Shown one piece after another: positions 40,709 through 53,300 of a stretch of 64,000 nucleotides of DNA. The stretch's first letter is position 1, and every line of letters starts with the position of its first letter. The notes beneath the pieces are model-generated. The model was not told the origin of the DNA. It did no database searches and saw only the letters and a program-made list of their open reading frames with translations. This DNA is from Megachile rotundata. Lineage: Eukaryota > Arthropoda > Insecta > Hymenoptera > Megachilidae. Both the position numbers and the translations under genes were made by a program. The DNA lies in the NCBI RefSeq assembly GCF_050947335.1, contig NW_027473317.1, forward strand, positions 3,658,001-3,722,000, in the 5' to 3' direction.

Positions 40709-41136
40709 GATTGTATGAATGCGTTTGCATGATTGTGATTGTATGATTGTGATTGTGTGATTGTGATTGTATGATTGCGATTGTATGATTGTGATTGTAT
40801 GATTGTTTCTGCATGATTGTGATTGTATGATTGCGATTGTATGATTATGATTGTGTGATTGTGATTGTATGATTGTGATTGTGTGATTGTGATTGTGAGA
40901 TTGTGATTGTATGATTTTGATTGTATGATCGTGATTGTATGATTGTGATTGTATGATTGTGATTGTATGATTGTGATCGTATGATTGTGATTGTAAGATT
41001 GTGATTGTGTGATTGTGATTGTATGATTGTAATTGTATGATTGTGATTGTATGATTGTGATCATATGATTGTGATTGTAAGATTGTGATTGTGTGATTGT
41101 GAGTGTATGATTGTGATTGTATGATTGTTTCTGCAT
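40709..41136. repeat. HOR-A lead-in (right array)
   Basis: TTTCTGCAT landmarks end at 40814 and 41136, 322 bp apart. The stretch matches 685-1112 at 40,024 bp, including the GATCATATG and GAGTG variants near 41,070-41,104 (1,046-1,080 at left). Confidence 0.87.
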
Positions 41137-42760
41137 GATTGTGATTGTATGATTGCGATTGTATGATTATGATTGTGTGATTGTGATTGTATGATTGTGA
41201 TTGGGAGATTGTGATTGTATGATTGTGATTGTATGATTGTGATTGTATGATTGTGATTGTATGATTGTGATTGTATGACTGTGATTGTATGATTGCGATT
41301 GTATGATTCTGATTGTATGATTGTGGTTGTATGATTGTGATTGTATGATTGTGATCGTATGATTGTGATCGTATGATTGTGATCGTATGATTGTGATCGT
41401 ATGATTGTGATCGTATGATTGTGATCGTATGATTGTGATGGTATGATTGTGATTGTATGATTGTGATTGTATGATTGTGATTGTATGATTGTGATTGTAT
41501 GATTGTGATTGTATGATTGTGATCGTATGATTGTGATTCTTTGATTGCGATTGTATGATTGTGATTGTATGATTGTGATTGTATGATTGTGATTGTATGA
41601 TTGTGATTGTATGATTGTGATTGTATGATTGTGATTGTATGATTGTGATTGTATGATTGTGATTGTATGATTGGCATCGTATGATTGTGGTTGTGTGATT
41701 GCGATTGTATGATTGCGACTGTATGATTGTGATTGTATGATTGTGATTGTATGATTGTGATTGTATGATTATGATTGTATGATTGTCATTGTATGATTGT
41801 GATTGTGTGATTGTGATTGTATGATTGTGATTGTATGATTGTGATTGTATGATTGTGATAGTATGATTGTGATTGTATGATTGTGATTGTATGATTGCGA
41901 TTGTATGATTGCGATTGTATGATTGTGATTGTATGATTGTGATTGTATGATTGTGATCGTATGATTGTGATTGTATGATCGGGATTGTATGATCGTGATT
42001 GTAAAATTGTGATTGTATGATTGTGATTGTATGATTGCGATTGTATGATTGTGATTGTATGATTGTGATTGTATGATTGTGATCGTATGATTGTGATCGT
42101 ATGATTGTGATCGTATAATTGTGATCGTATGATTGTGATTGTATGATTGTGATTGTATGATTGTGATTGTATGATCGGGATTGTATGATCGTGATTGTGA
42201 GATTGTGATTGTATGATTGTGATTGTATGATTGCGATTGTAGGATTGTGATTGTATGATTGTGATCGTATGATTGTGATCGTATGATTGTGGTCGTGTGA
42301 TTGTGATTGTATGATTGTGATTGTATGATTGTGATTGTATGATTGCGTTTGCATGATTGTGATTGTATGATTGTGATTGTGTGATTGTGATAGTATGATT
42401 GCGATTGTATGATTGTGATTGTATGATTGTTTCTGCATGATTGTGATTGTATGATTGCGATTGTATGATTATGATTGTGTGATTGTGATTGTATGATTGT
42501 GATTGTGTGATTGTGATTGTGAGATTGTGATTGTATGATTTTGATTGTATGATCGTGATTGTATGATTGTGATTGTATGATTGTGATTGTATGATTGTGA
42601 TCGTATGATTGTGATTGTAAGATTGTGATTGTGTGATTGTGATTGTATGATTGTAAATGTATGATTGTGATTGTATGATTGTGATCGTATGATTGTGATT
42701 GTAAGATTGTGATTGTGTGATTGTGATTGTATGATTGTGATTGTATGATTGTTTCTGCAT
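41137..42760. repeat. HOR-A copy A2.1 (1,624 bp)
   Basis: Landmarks end at 41136 and 42760, with the paired one at 42438. It is virtually identical to A1.1 at 40,024 bp and to the left part of A2.3 at 3,010 bp. It has the six-unit GATCGTAT run near 41,353-41,437, and GATAG near 42,390 in place of GATTG, shared with A1.1 and A2.3. Confidence 0.88.
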
Positions 42761-44146
42761 GATTGTGATTGTATGATTGCGATTGTATGATTATGATTGT
42801 GTGATTGTGATTGTATGATTGTGATTGGGAGATTGTGATTGTATGATTGTGATTGTATGATTGTGATTGTATGATTGTGATTGTATGATTGTGATTGTAT
42901 GACTGTGATTGTATGATTGCGATTGTATGATTCTGATTGTATGATTGTGGTTGTATGATTGTGATTGTATGATTGTGATCGTATGATTGTGATCGTATGA
43001 TTGTGATCGTATGATTGTGATCGTATGATTGTGATCGTATGATTGTGATCGTATGATTGTGATGGTATGATTGTGATTGTATGATTGTGATTGTATGATT
43101 GTGATTGTATGATTGTGATTGTATGATTGTGATTGTATGATTGTGATCGTATGATTGTGATTCTTTGATTGCGATTGTATGATTGTGATTGTATGATTGT
43201 GATTGTATGATTGTGATTGTATGATTGTGATTGTATGATTGTGATTGTATGATTGTGATTGTATGATTGTGATTGTATGATTGTGATTGTATGATTGTGA
43301 TTGTATGATTGTGATTGTATGATTGTGATTGTATGATTGGCATCGTATGATTGTGGTTGTGTGATTGCGATTGTATGATTGCGACTGTATGATTGTGATT
43401 GTATGATTGTGATTGTATGATTGTGATTGTATGATTATGATTGTATGATTGTCATTGTATGATTGTGATTGTGTGATTGTGATTGTATGATTGTGATTGT
43501 ATGATTGTGATTGTATGATTGTGATAGTATGATTGTGATTGTATGATTGTGATTGTATGATTGCGATTGTATGATTGCGATTGTATGATTGTGATTGTAT
43601 GATTGTGATTGTATGATTGTGATCGTATGATTGTGATTGTATGATCGGGATTGTATGATCGTGATTGTAAAATTGTGATTGTATGATTGTGATTGTATGA
43701 TTGCGATTGTATGATTGTGATTGTATGATTGTGATTGTATGATTGTGATCGTATGATTGTGATCGTATGATTGTGATCGTATAATTGTGATCGTATGATT
43801 GTGATTGTATGATTGTGATTGTATGATTGTGATTGTATGATCGGGATTGTATGATCGTGATTGTGAGATTGTGATTGTATGATTGTGATTGTATGATTGC
43901 GATTGTAGGATTGTGATTGTATGATTGTGATCGTATGATTGTGATCGTATGATTGTGGTCGTGTGATTGTGATTGTATGATTGTGATCGTATGATTGTGA
44001 TTGTAAGATTGTGATTGTGTGATTGTGATTGTATGATTGTAATTGTATGATTGTGATTGTATGATTGTGATCATATGATTGTGATTGTAAGATTGTGATT
44101 GTGTGATTGTGAGTGTATGATTGTGATTGTATGATTGTTTCTGCAT
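42761..44146. repeat. HOR-A copy A2.2 (1,386 bp, shortened)
   Basis: This is the shortest A copy, 99 units. Only one TTTCTGCAT (ending 44146) is present instead of the usual pair. After the GGTCG variant near 43,960 the sequence jumps to the GTAAG/TGTAATTG part. The segment with TGCGTTTGCATG and the first landmark is missing. It is best read as an internal deletion of whole units by exchange within the array. Confidence 0.86.
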
Positions 44147-45770
44147 GATTGTGATTGTATGATTGCGATTGTATGATTATGATTGTGTGATTGTGATTGT
44201 ATGATTGTGATTGGGAGATTGTGATTGTATGATTGTGATTGTATGATTGTGATTGTATGATTGTGATTGTATGATTGTGATTGTATGACTGTGATTGTAT
44301 GATTGCGATTGTATGATTCTGATTGTATGATTGTGGTTGTATGATTGTGATTGTATGATTGTGATCGTATGATTGTGATCGTATGATTGTGATCGTATGA
44401 TTGTGATCGTATGATTGTGATCGTATGATTGTGATCGTATGATTGTGATGGTATGATTGTGATTGTATGATTGTGATTGTATGATTGTGATTGTATGATT
44501 GTGATTGTATGATTGTGATTGTATGATTGTGATCGTATGATTGTGATTCTTTGATTGCGATTGTATGATTGTGATTGTATGATTGTGATTGTATGATTGT
44601 GATTGTATGATTGTGATTGTATGATTGTGATTGTATGATTGTGATTGTATGATTGTGATTGTATGATTGTGATTGTATGATTGGCATCGTATGATTGTGG
44701 TTGTGTGATTGCGATTGTATGATTGCGACTGTATGATTGTGATTGTATGATTGTGATTGTATGATTGTGATTGTATGATTATGATTGTATGATTGTCATT
44801 GTATGATTGTGATTGTGTGATTGTGATTGTATGATTGTGATTGTATGATTGTGATTGTATGATTGTGATAGTATGATTGTGATTGTATGATTGTGATTGT
44901 ATGATTGCGATTGTATGATTGCGATTGTATGATTGTGATTGTATGATTGTGATTGTATGATTGTGATCGTATGATTGTGATTGTATGATCGGGATTGTAT
45001 GATCGTGATTGTAAAATTGTGATTGTATGATTGTGATTGTATGATTGCGATTGTATGATTGTGATTGTATGATTGTGATTGTATGATTGTGATCGTATGA
45101 TTGTGATCGTATGATTGTGATCGTATAATTGTGATCGTATGATTGTGATTGTATGATTGTGATTGTATGATTGTGATTGTATGATCGGGATTGTATGATC
45201 GTGATTGTGAGATTGTGATTGTATGATTGTGATTGTATGATTGCGATTGTAGGATTGTGATTGTATGATTGTGATCGTATGATTGTGATCGTATGATTGT
45301 GGTCGTGTGATTGTGATTGTATGATTGTGATTGTATGATTGTGATTGTATGATTGCGTTTGCATGATTGTGATTGTATGATTGTGATTGTGTGATTGTGA
45401 TAGTATGATTGCGATTGTATGATTGTGATTGTATGATTGTTTCTGCATGATTGTGATTGTATGATTGCGATTGTATGATTATGATTGTGTGATTGTGATT
45501 GTATGATTGTGATTGTGTGATTGTGATTGTGAGATTGTGATTGTATGATTTTGATTGTATGATCGTGATTGTATGATTGTGATTGTATGATTGTGATTGT
45601 ATGATTGTGATCGTATGATTGTGATTGTAAGATTGTGATTGTGTGATTGTGATTGTATGATTGTAAATGTATGATTGTGATTGTATGATTGTGATCGTAT
45701 GATTGTGATTGTAAGATTGTGATTGTGTGATTGTGATTGTATGATTGTGATTGTATGATTGTTTCTGCAT
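44147..45770. repeat. HOR-A copy A2.3 (1,624 bp)
   Basis: Landmarks end at 44146, 45448 and 45770. It equals A2.1 at 3,010 bp displacement (1,386 + 1,624), including its private variants, so A2.1/A2.2 and A2.3 look like products of one recent multi-copy duplication. Confidence 0.88.
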
Positions 45771-47450
45771 GATTGTGATTGTATGATTGCGATTGTATGA
45801 TTATGATTGTGTGATTGTGATTGTATGATTGTGATTGGGAGATTGTGATTGTATGATTGTGATTGTATGATTGTGATTGTATGATTGTGATTGTATGATT
45901 GTGATTGTATGACTGTGATTGTATGATTGCGATTGTATGATTCTGATTGTATGATTGTGGTTGTATGATTGTGATTGTATGATTGTGATCGTATGATTGT
46001 GATCGTATGATTGTGATCGTATGATTGTGATCGTATGATTGTGATCGTATGATTGTGATCGTATGATTGTGATGGTATGATTGTGATTGTATGATTGTGA
46101 TTGTATGATTGTGATTGTATGATTGTGATTGTATGATTGTGATTGTATGATTGTGATCGTATGATTGTGATTCTTTGATTGCGATTGTATGATTGTGATT
46201 GTATGATTGTGATTGTATGATTGTGATTGTATGATTGTGATTGTATGATTGTGATTGTATGATTGTGATTGTATGATTGTGATTGTATGATTGTGATTGT
46301 ATGATTGTGATTGTATGATTGTGATTGTATGATTGTGATTGTATGATTGGCATCGTATGATTGTGGTTGTGTGATTGCGATTGTATGATTGCGACTGTAT
46401 GATTGTGATTGTATGATTGTGATTGTATGATTGTGATTGTATGATTATGATTGTATGATTGTCATTGTATGATTGTGATTGTGTGATTGTGATTGTATGA
46501 TTGTGATTGTATGATTGTGATTGTATGATTGTGATAGTATGATTGTGATTGTATGATTGTGATTGTATGATTGCGATTGTATGATTGCGATTGTATGATT
46601 GTGATTGTATGATTGTGATTGTATGATTGTGATCGTATGATTGTGATTGTATGATCGGGATTGTATGATCGTGATTGTAAATTTGTGATTGTATGATTGT
46701 GATTGTATGATTGCGATTGTATGATTGTGATTGTATGATTGTGATTGTATGATTGTGATCGTATGATTGTGATCGTATGATTGTGATCGTATAATTGTGA
46801 TCGTATGATTGTGATTGTATGATTGTGATTGTATGATTGTGATTGTATGATCGGGATTGTATGATCGTGATTGTGAGATTGTGATTGTATGATTGTGATT
46901 GTATGATTGCGATTGTAGGATTGTGATTGTATGATTGTGATCGTATGATTGTGATCGTATGATTGTGGTCGTGTGATTGTGATTGTATGATTGTGATTGT
47001 ATGATTGTGATTGTATGATTGTGATTGTATGATTGCGTTTGCATGATTGTGATTGTATGATTGTGATTGTGTGATTGTGATTGTATGATTGCGATTGTAT
47101 GATTGTGATTGTATGATTGTTTCTGCATGATTGTGATTGTATGATTGCGATTGTATGATTATGATTGTGTGATTGTGATTGTATGATTGTGATTGTGTGA
47201 TTGTGATTGTGAGATTGTGATTGTATGATTTTGATTGTATGATCGTGATTGTATGATTGTGATTGTATGATTGTGATTGTATGATTGTGATCGTATGATT
47301 GTGATTGTAAGATTGTGATTGTGTGATTGTGATTGTATGATTGTAATTGTATGATTGTGATTGTATGATTGTGATCGTATGATTGTGATTGTAAGATTGT
47401 GATTGTGTGATTGTGATTGTATGATTGTGATTGTATGATTGTTTCTGCAT
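45771..47450. repeat. HOR-A copy A2.4 (1,680 bp, 120 units)
   Basis: Landmarks end at 45770, 47128 and 47450. The right part matches A1.2/A1.3 at 43,090 bp. It carries AAATTTG at about 46,679 where its relatives have AAAATTG, a private substitution. Confidence 0.87.
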
Positions 47451-49214
47451 GATTGTGATTGTATGATTGCGATTGTATGATTATGATTGTGTGATTGTGA
47501 TTGTATGATTGTGATTGGGAGATTGTGATTGTATGATTGTGATTGTATGATTGTGATTGTATGATTGTGATTGTATGATTGTGATTGTATGACTGTGATT
47601 GTATGATTGCGATTGTATGATTCTGATTGTATGATTGTGGTTGTATGATTGTGATTGTATGATTGTGATCGTATGATTGTGATCGTATGATTGTGATCGT
47701 ATGATTGTGATCGTATGATTGTGATCGTATGATTGTGATCGTATGATTGTGATGGTATGATTGTGATTGTATGATTGTGATTGTATGATTGTGATTGTAT
47801 GATTGTGATTGTATGATTGTGATTGTATGATTGTGATCGTATGATTGTGATTCTTTGATTGCGATTGTATGATTGTGATTGTATGATTGTGATTGTATGA
47901 TTGTGATTGTATGATTGTGATTGTATGATTGTGATTGTATGATTGTGATTGTATGATTGTGATTGTATGATTGTGATTGTATGATTGGCATCGTATGATT
48001 GTGGTTGTGTGATTGCGATTGTATGATTGCGACTGTATGATTGTGATTGTATGATTGTGATTGTATGATTGTGATTGTATGATTATGATTGTATGATTGT
48101 CATTGTATGATTGTGATTGTGTGATTGTGATTGTATGATTGTGATTGTATGATTGTGATTGTATGATTGTGATTGTATGATTGTGATTGTATGATTGTGA
48201 TTGTATGATTGGCATCGTATGATTGTGGTTGTGTGATTGCGATTGTATGATTGCGACTGTATGATTGTGATTGTATGATTGTGATTGTATGATTGTGATT
48301 GTATGATTATGATTGTATGATTGTCATTGTATGATTGTGATTGTGTGATTGTGATTGTATGATTGTGATTGTATGATTGTGATTGTATGATTGTGATAGT
48401 ATGATTGTGATTGTATGATTGTGATTGTATGATTGCGATTGTATGATTGCGATTGTATGATTGTGATTGTATGATTGTGATTGTATGATTGTGATCGTAT
48501 GATTGTGATTGTATGATCGGGATTGTATGATCGTGATTGTAAAATTGTGATTGTATGATTGTGATTGTATGATTGCGATTGTATGATTGTGATTGTATGA
48601 TTGTGATTGTATGATTGTGATCGTATGATTGTGATCGTATGATTGTGATCGTATAATTGTGATCGTATGATTGTGATTGTATGATTGTGATTGTATGATT
48701 GTGATTGTATGATCGGGATTGTATGATCGTGATTGTGAGATTGTGATTGTATGATTGTGATTGTATGATTGCGATTGTAGGATTGTGATTGTATGATTGT
48801 GATCGTATGATTGTGATCGTATGATTGTGGTCGTGTGATTGTGATTGTATGATTGCGATTGTATGATTGTGATTGTATGATTGTTTCTGCATGATTGTGA
48901 TTGTATGATTGCGATTGTATGATTATGATTGTGTGATTGTGATTGTATGATTGTGATTGTGTGATTGTGATTGTGAGATTGTGATTGTATGATTTTGATT
49001 GTATGATCGTGATTGTATGATTGTGATTGTATGATTGTGATTGTATGATTGTGATCGTATGATTGTGATTGTAAGATTGTGATTGTGTGATTGTGATTGT
49101 ATGATTGTAATTGTATGATTGTGATTGTATGATTGTGATCGTATGATTGTGATTGTAAGATTGTGATTGTGTGATTGTGATTGTATGATTGTGATTGTAT
49201 GATTGTTTCTGCAT
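47451..49214. repeat. HOR-A copy A2.5 (1,764 bp, 126 units)
   Basis: Landmarks end at 47450, 48892 and 49214. It matches A1.3 at 43,090 bp and shares its doubled GGCATCG/TTGTCATTG cluster (47986 and 48213). It is two units longer than A1.3. Near 48,850 it lacks the TGCGTTTGCATG part. Confidence 0.86.
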
Positions 49215-49807
49215 GATTGTGATTGTATGATTGCGATTGCATGATTATGATTGTGTGATTGTGATTGTATGATTGTGATTGGGAGATTGTGATTGTATGA
49301 TTGTGATTGTATGATTGTGATTGTATGATTGTGATTGTATGATTGTGATTGTATGATTGTGATTGTATGATTGTGATTGTATGACTGTGATTGTATGATT
49401 GCGATTGTATGATTCTGATTGTATGATTGTGGTTGTATGATTGTGATTGTATGATTGTGATCGTATGATTGTGATCGTATGATTGTGATCGTATGATTGT
49501 GATCGTATGATTGTGATCGTATGATTGTGATCGTATGATTGTGATGGTATGATTGTGATTGTATGATTGTGATTGTATGATTGTGATTGTATGATTGTGA
49601 TTGTATGATTGTGATTGTATGATTGTGATCGTATGATTGTGATTCTTTGATTGCGATTGTATGATTGTGATTGTATGATTGTGATTGTATGATTGTGATT
49701 GTATGATTGTGATTGTATGATTGTGATTGTATGATTGTGATTGTATGATTGTGATTGTATGATTGTGATTGTATGATTGTGATTGTATGATTGTGATTGT
49801 ATGATTG
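49215..49807. repeat. HOR-A partial copy A2.6
   Basis: The A variant order begins again (GGGAG near 49,278; six-unit GATCGTAT run near 49,457-49,540; TTCTTTG near 49,641) and stops at GGCATCG (49808), where the B tail starts. Confidence 0.82.
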
Positions 49808-50340
49808 GCATCGTATGATTGTGGTTGTGTGATTGCGATTGTATGATTGCGACTGTATGATTGTGATTGTATGATTGTGATTGTATGATTGTGATTGTAT
49901 GATTATGATTGTATGATTGTCATTGTATGATTGTGATTGTGTGATTGTGATTGTATGATTGTGATTGTATGATTGTGATTGTATGATTGTTATTGTATGA
50001 TTGTGATTGTATGATTATGATCGTATGATTGTGATTGTATGATTATGATTGTATGATTGTGATTGTATGATTGTGATAGCATGATTGTGATTGCATGATT
50101 GTGATTGTATGATTGTGATTGTATGATTGTGATTGTATGATTGTGATTGTATGATTGTTTCTATATGATTGTGATTGTATGATTGCGATTGTATGATTCT
50201 GATTGTATGATTGTGATTGTGTGATTTTGATTGTGTGATTGTGATTGTGAGATTGTGATTGTATGATTGTGACTGTATTATTGTGATTGTATGATTGTGT
50301 TTGTATGATTGTGATTGTATGATTGTGATCGTATGATTGT
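49808..50340. repeat. HOR-B tail between the right A array and B2.1
   Basis: It matches 14821-15353 at 34,987 bp (GGCATCG 49808, TGTTATTG 49988, TTTCTATAT 50158). This shows that the A array sits in the same place in the B cycle as the short A segment inside a full B copy. Confidence 0.84.
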
Positions 50341-53300
50341 GATCGTATGATTGTGATCGTATGATTGTGATCGTATAATTGCGATTGTATGATTGTGATT
50401 GTATGATTGTGATTGTATGATTGTCATTGTATGATTGTGATTGTATGATTGTGATTGTATGATTGTGATTGCATGATTGTGATTGTATGATAGTACTTGT
50501 ATGACTGTGATCGTATGATTGTGATTGTATGATTGTGATTGTATAATTGTGATTCTATGATTGTGATTCTTTCATTGCGATTGTATGATTGTGATTGTAT
50601 GATTGCGATTGTATGATTGCGATTGTATGATCGTGATTGTATGATCGTGATTGTGAGATCGTGATTGTGAGATCGTGATTGTATGATTGTGATTGTATGA
50701 TTGTGATTTATGATTGTGATTGTATGATTGTGATTGTATGATTGTGTTTGCATGATTTTGATTGTATGATTGTGATTGTGTGATTGTGATTGTATGGTTG
50801 TGATTGTATGATTGTGATTGTATGATTGTGATTGTATGATTGTGTTTGTACGATTGTGATTGTGTGATTGTGATTGTGTGATTGTGATTGCGTGATTGTG
50901 ATTGTATGATTGTGATTGTATGATTGTCATTGCATGATTGTGATTGTATGATTATGATTGTGTGATTGTCATTGTATGATTGTGATTGTGTGATTGTGAT
51001 TGTATGATTGTGATTGCATGATTGTGATTGTATGATAGTAATTGTATGATTGTGATCGTATGATTGTGATTGTAGAATTGTGATTGTATGATTGTGATTG
51101 TGTGATTGTGATTGTGTGATTGTGATTGTATGATTGTGATTGTATGATTGTGATTGTATGATTGTGATTGTATGATTGTGATTGTATGATTATGATTGTA
51201 TGATTGTGATTGTATGATTGTGATTGTATGATTATGATCGTATGATTGTGATTGTATGATTGTGATTGTATGATTGTGATTGTATGTTGTGATCGTATGA
51301 TTGTGATCGTATGATTGTGATCGTATGATTGTGATCGTATAATTGCGATTGTATGATTGTGATTGTATGATTGTGATCGTATGATTGTGATTGTATGATT
51401 GTGATTGCATGATTGTGATTGTATGATAGTAATTGTATGATTGTGATCGTATGATTGTGATTGTATGATAGTGATTGCATGATTGTGATTGTATGATTGT
51501 GATTGTATGATTGTGATTGTATGATTGTGATTTAAGATTGTGATTGTATGATTGTGATTGTATGATTGTGATTCTTTCATTGCGATTGTATGATTGTGAT
51601 TGTATGATTGCGATTGTATGATTGCGATTGTATGATCGTGATTGTATGATCGTGATTGTGAGATCGTGATTGTGAGATCGTGATTGTATGATTGTGATTG
51701 TATGGTTGTGATTGTATGATAGTGATTGCATGATTGTGATTGTATGATTGTGATCGTATGATTGTGATTGTATGATTGTGATTGTATAATTGTGATTGTG
51801 TGATTGTGATTCTTTCATTGCGATTGTATGATTGTGATTGTATGATTGCGATTGTATGATTGCGATTGTATGATCGTGATTGTATGATCGTGATTGTGAG
51901 ATCGTGATTGTGAGATCGTGATTGTATGATTGTGATTGTATGATTGTGATTGTATGATAGTGATTGCATGATTGTGATTGTATGATTGTGATTGTATGAT
52001 TGTGATCGTATGATTGTGATTGTAAGATTGTGATTGTGTGATTGCGATTGTATGATTGTGACTGTATGATTGTGATAGTATGATTGTGATTGTATGATTG
52101 TGATCGTATGATTGTGATTCCTTGATTGCGATGGTGTGATTGTGATTGTATGATTGTGATTGTATGATTGTGATTGTATGATTGTGATCGTATGATTGTG
52201 ATTCCTTGATTGCGATGGTGTGATTGTGATTGTATGATTGTGATTGTATGATTGTGATTGTATGATTGTGATTGTATGATTGTGATTGTATGATTGTGAT
52301 TGTATGATTGTGATTGTATGATTGTGATGGTATGATTGTGATTGTATGATTGTGATTCTTTGATTGCGATTGTATGATTGCGATTGTATGATTGCGATTG
52401 TATGATTGCGGTTGTATGATTGCGATTGTATGATTGCGATTGTATGATTGCGATTGTATGATTGCGATTGTATGATTGGGATTGTATGATTGTGATTGTA
52501 TGATTGTGATTGTATGATTGTGATTGTATGATTGTGATTGTATGATTGTGATTGTATGATTGTCATTGTATGATTGTGATTGTATGATTGTGATTGCATG
52601 ATTGTGATTGCATGATTGTGATTGCATGATTGTGATTGTATGATTGTGATTGTATGATTGTGATTGAATGATTGTGATTGTATGATTGTGATCGTATGAT
52701 TGTGATCGTATGATTGTGATTGTATGATTGTGATTGTATGATTGTGATTGTATGATTGTGATTGTATGATTGTGATCGTATGATTGTGATTGTAAGATTG
52801 TGATTGTGTGATTGCGATTGTATGATTGTGACTGTATGATTGTGATTGCATGATTGTGATTGTATGATAGTAATTGTATGATTGTGATCGTATGATTGTG
52901 ATTGTAGAATTGTGATTGTATGATTGTGATTGTATGATTGTGATTTTATGATTGTGATTGTATGATTGTGATTGTATGATTGTCATTGTATGATTGTGAT
53001 TGTATGATTGTGATTGTATGATTGTGATTGTATGATTGTGATTGTATGATTGTGATTGTATGATTGTGATTGTATGATTGTGATGGTATGATTGTGATTG
53101 TATGATTGTGATTCTTTGATTGCGATTGTATGATTGCGATTGTACGATTGCGATTGTATGATTGCGATTGTGTGATTGTGATTGTATGATTGTGATTGTA
53201 TGATAGTGATTGCATGATTGTGATTGTATGATTGTGATTGTATGATTGTGATTGTATGATTGTGATTGCATGATTGTGATTGTATGATTGTGATTGTATG

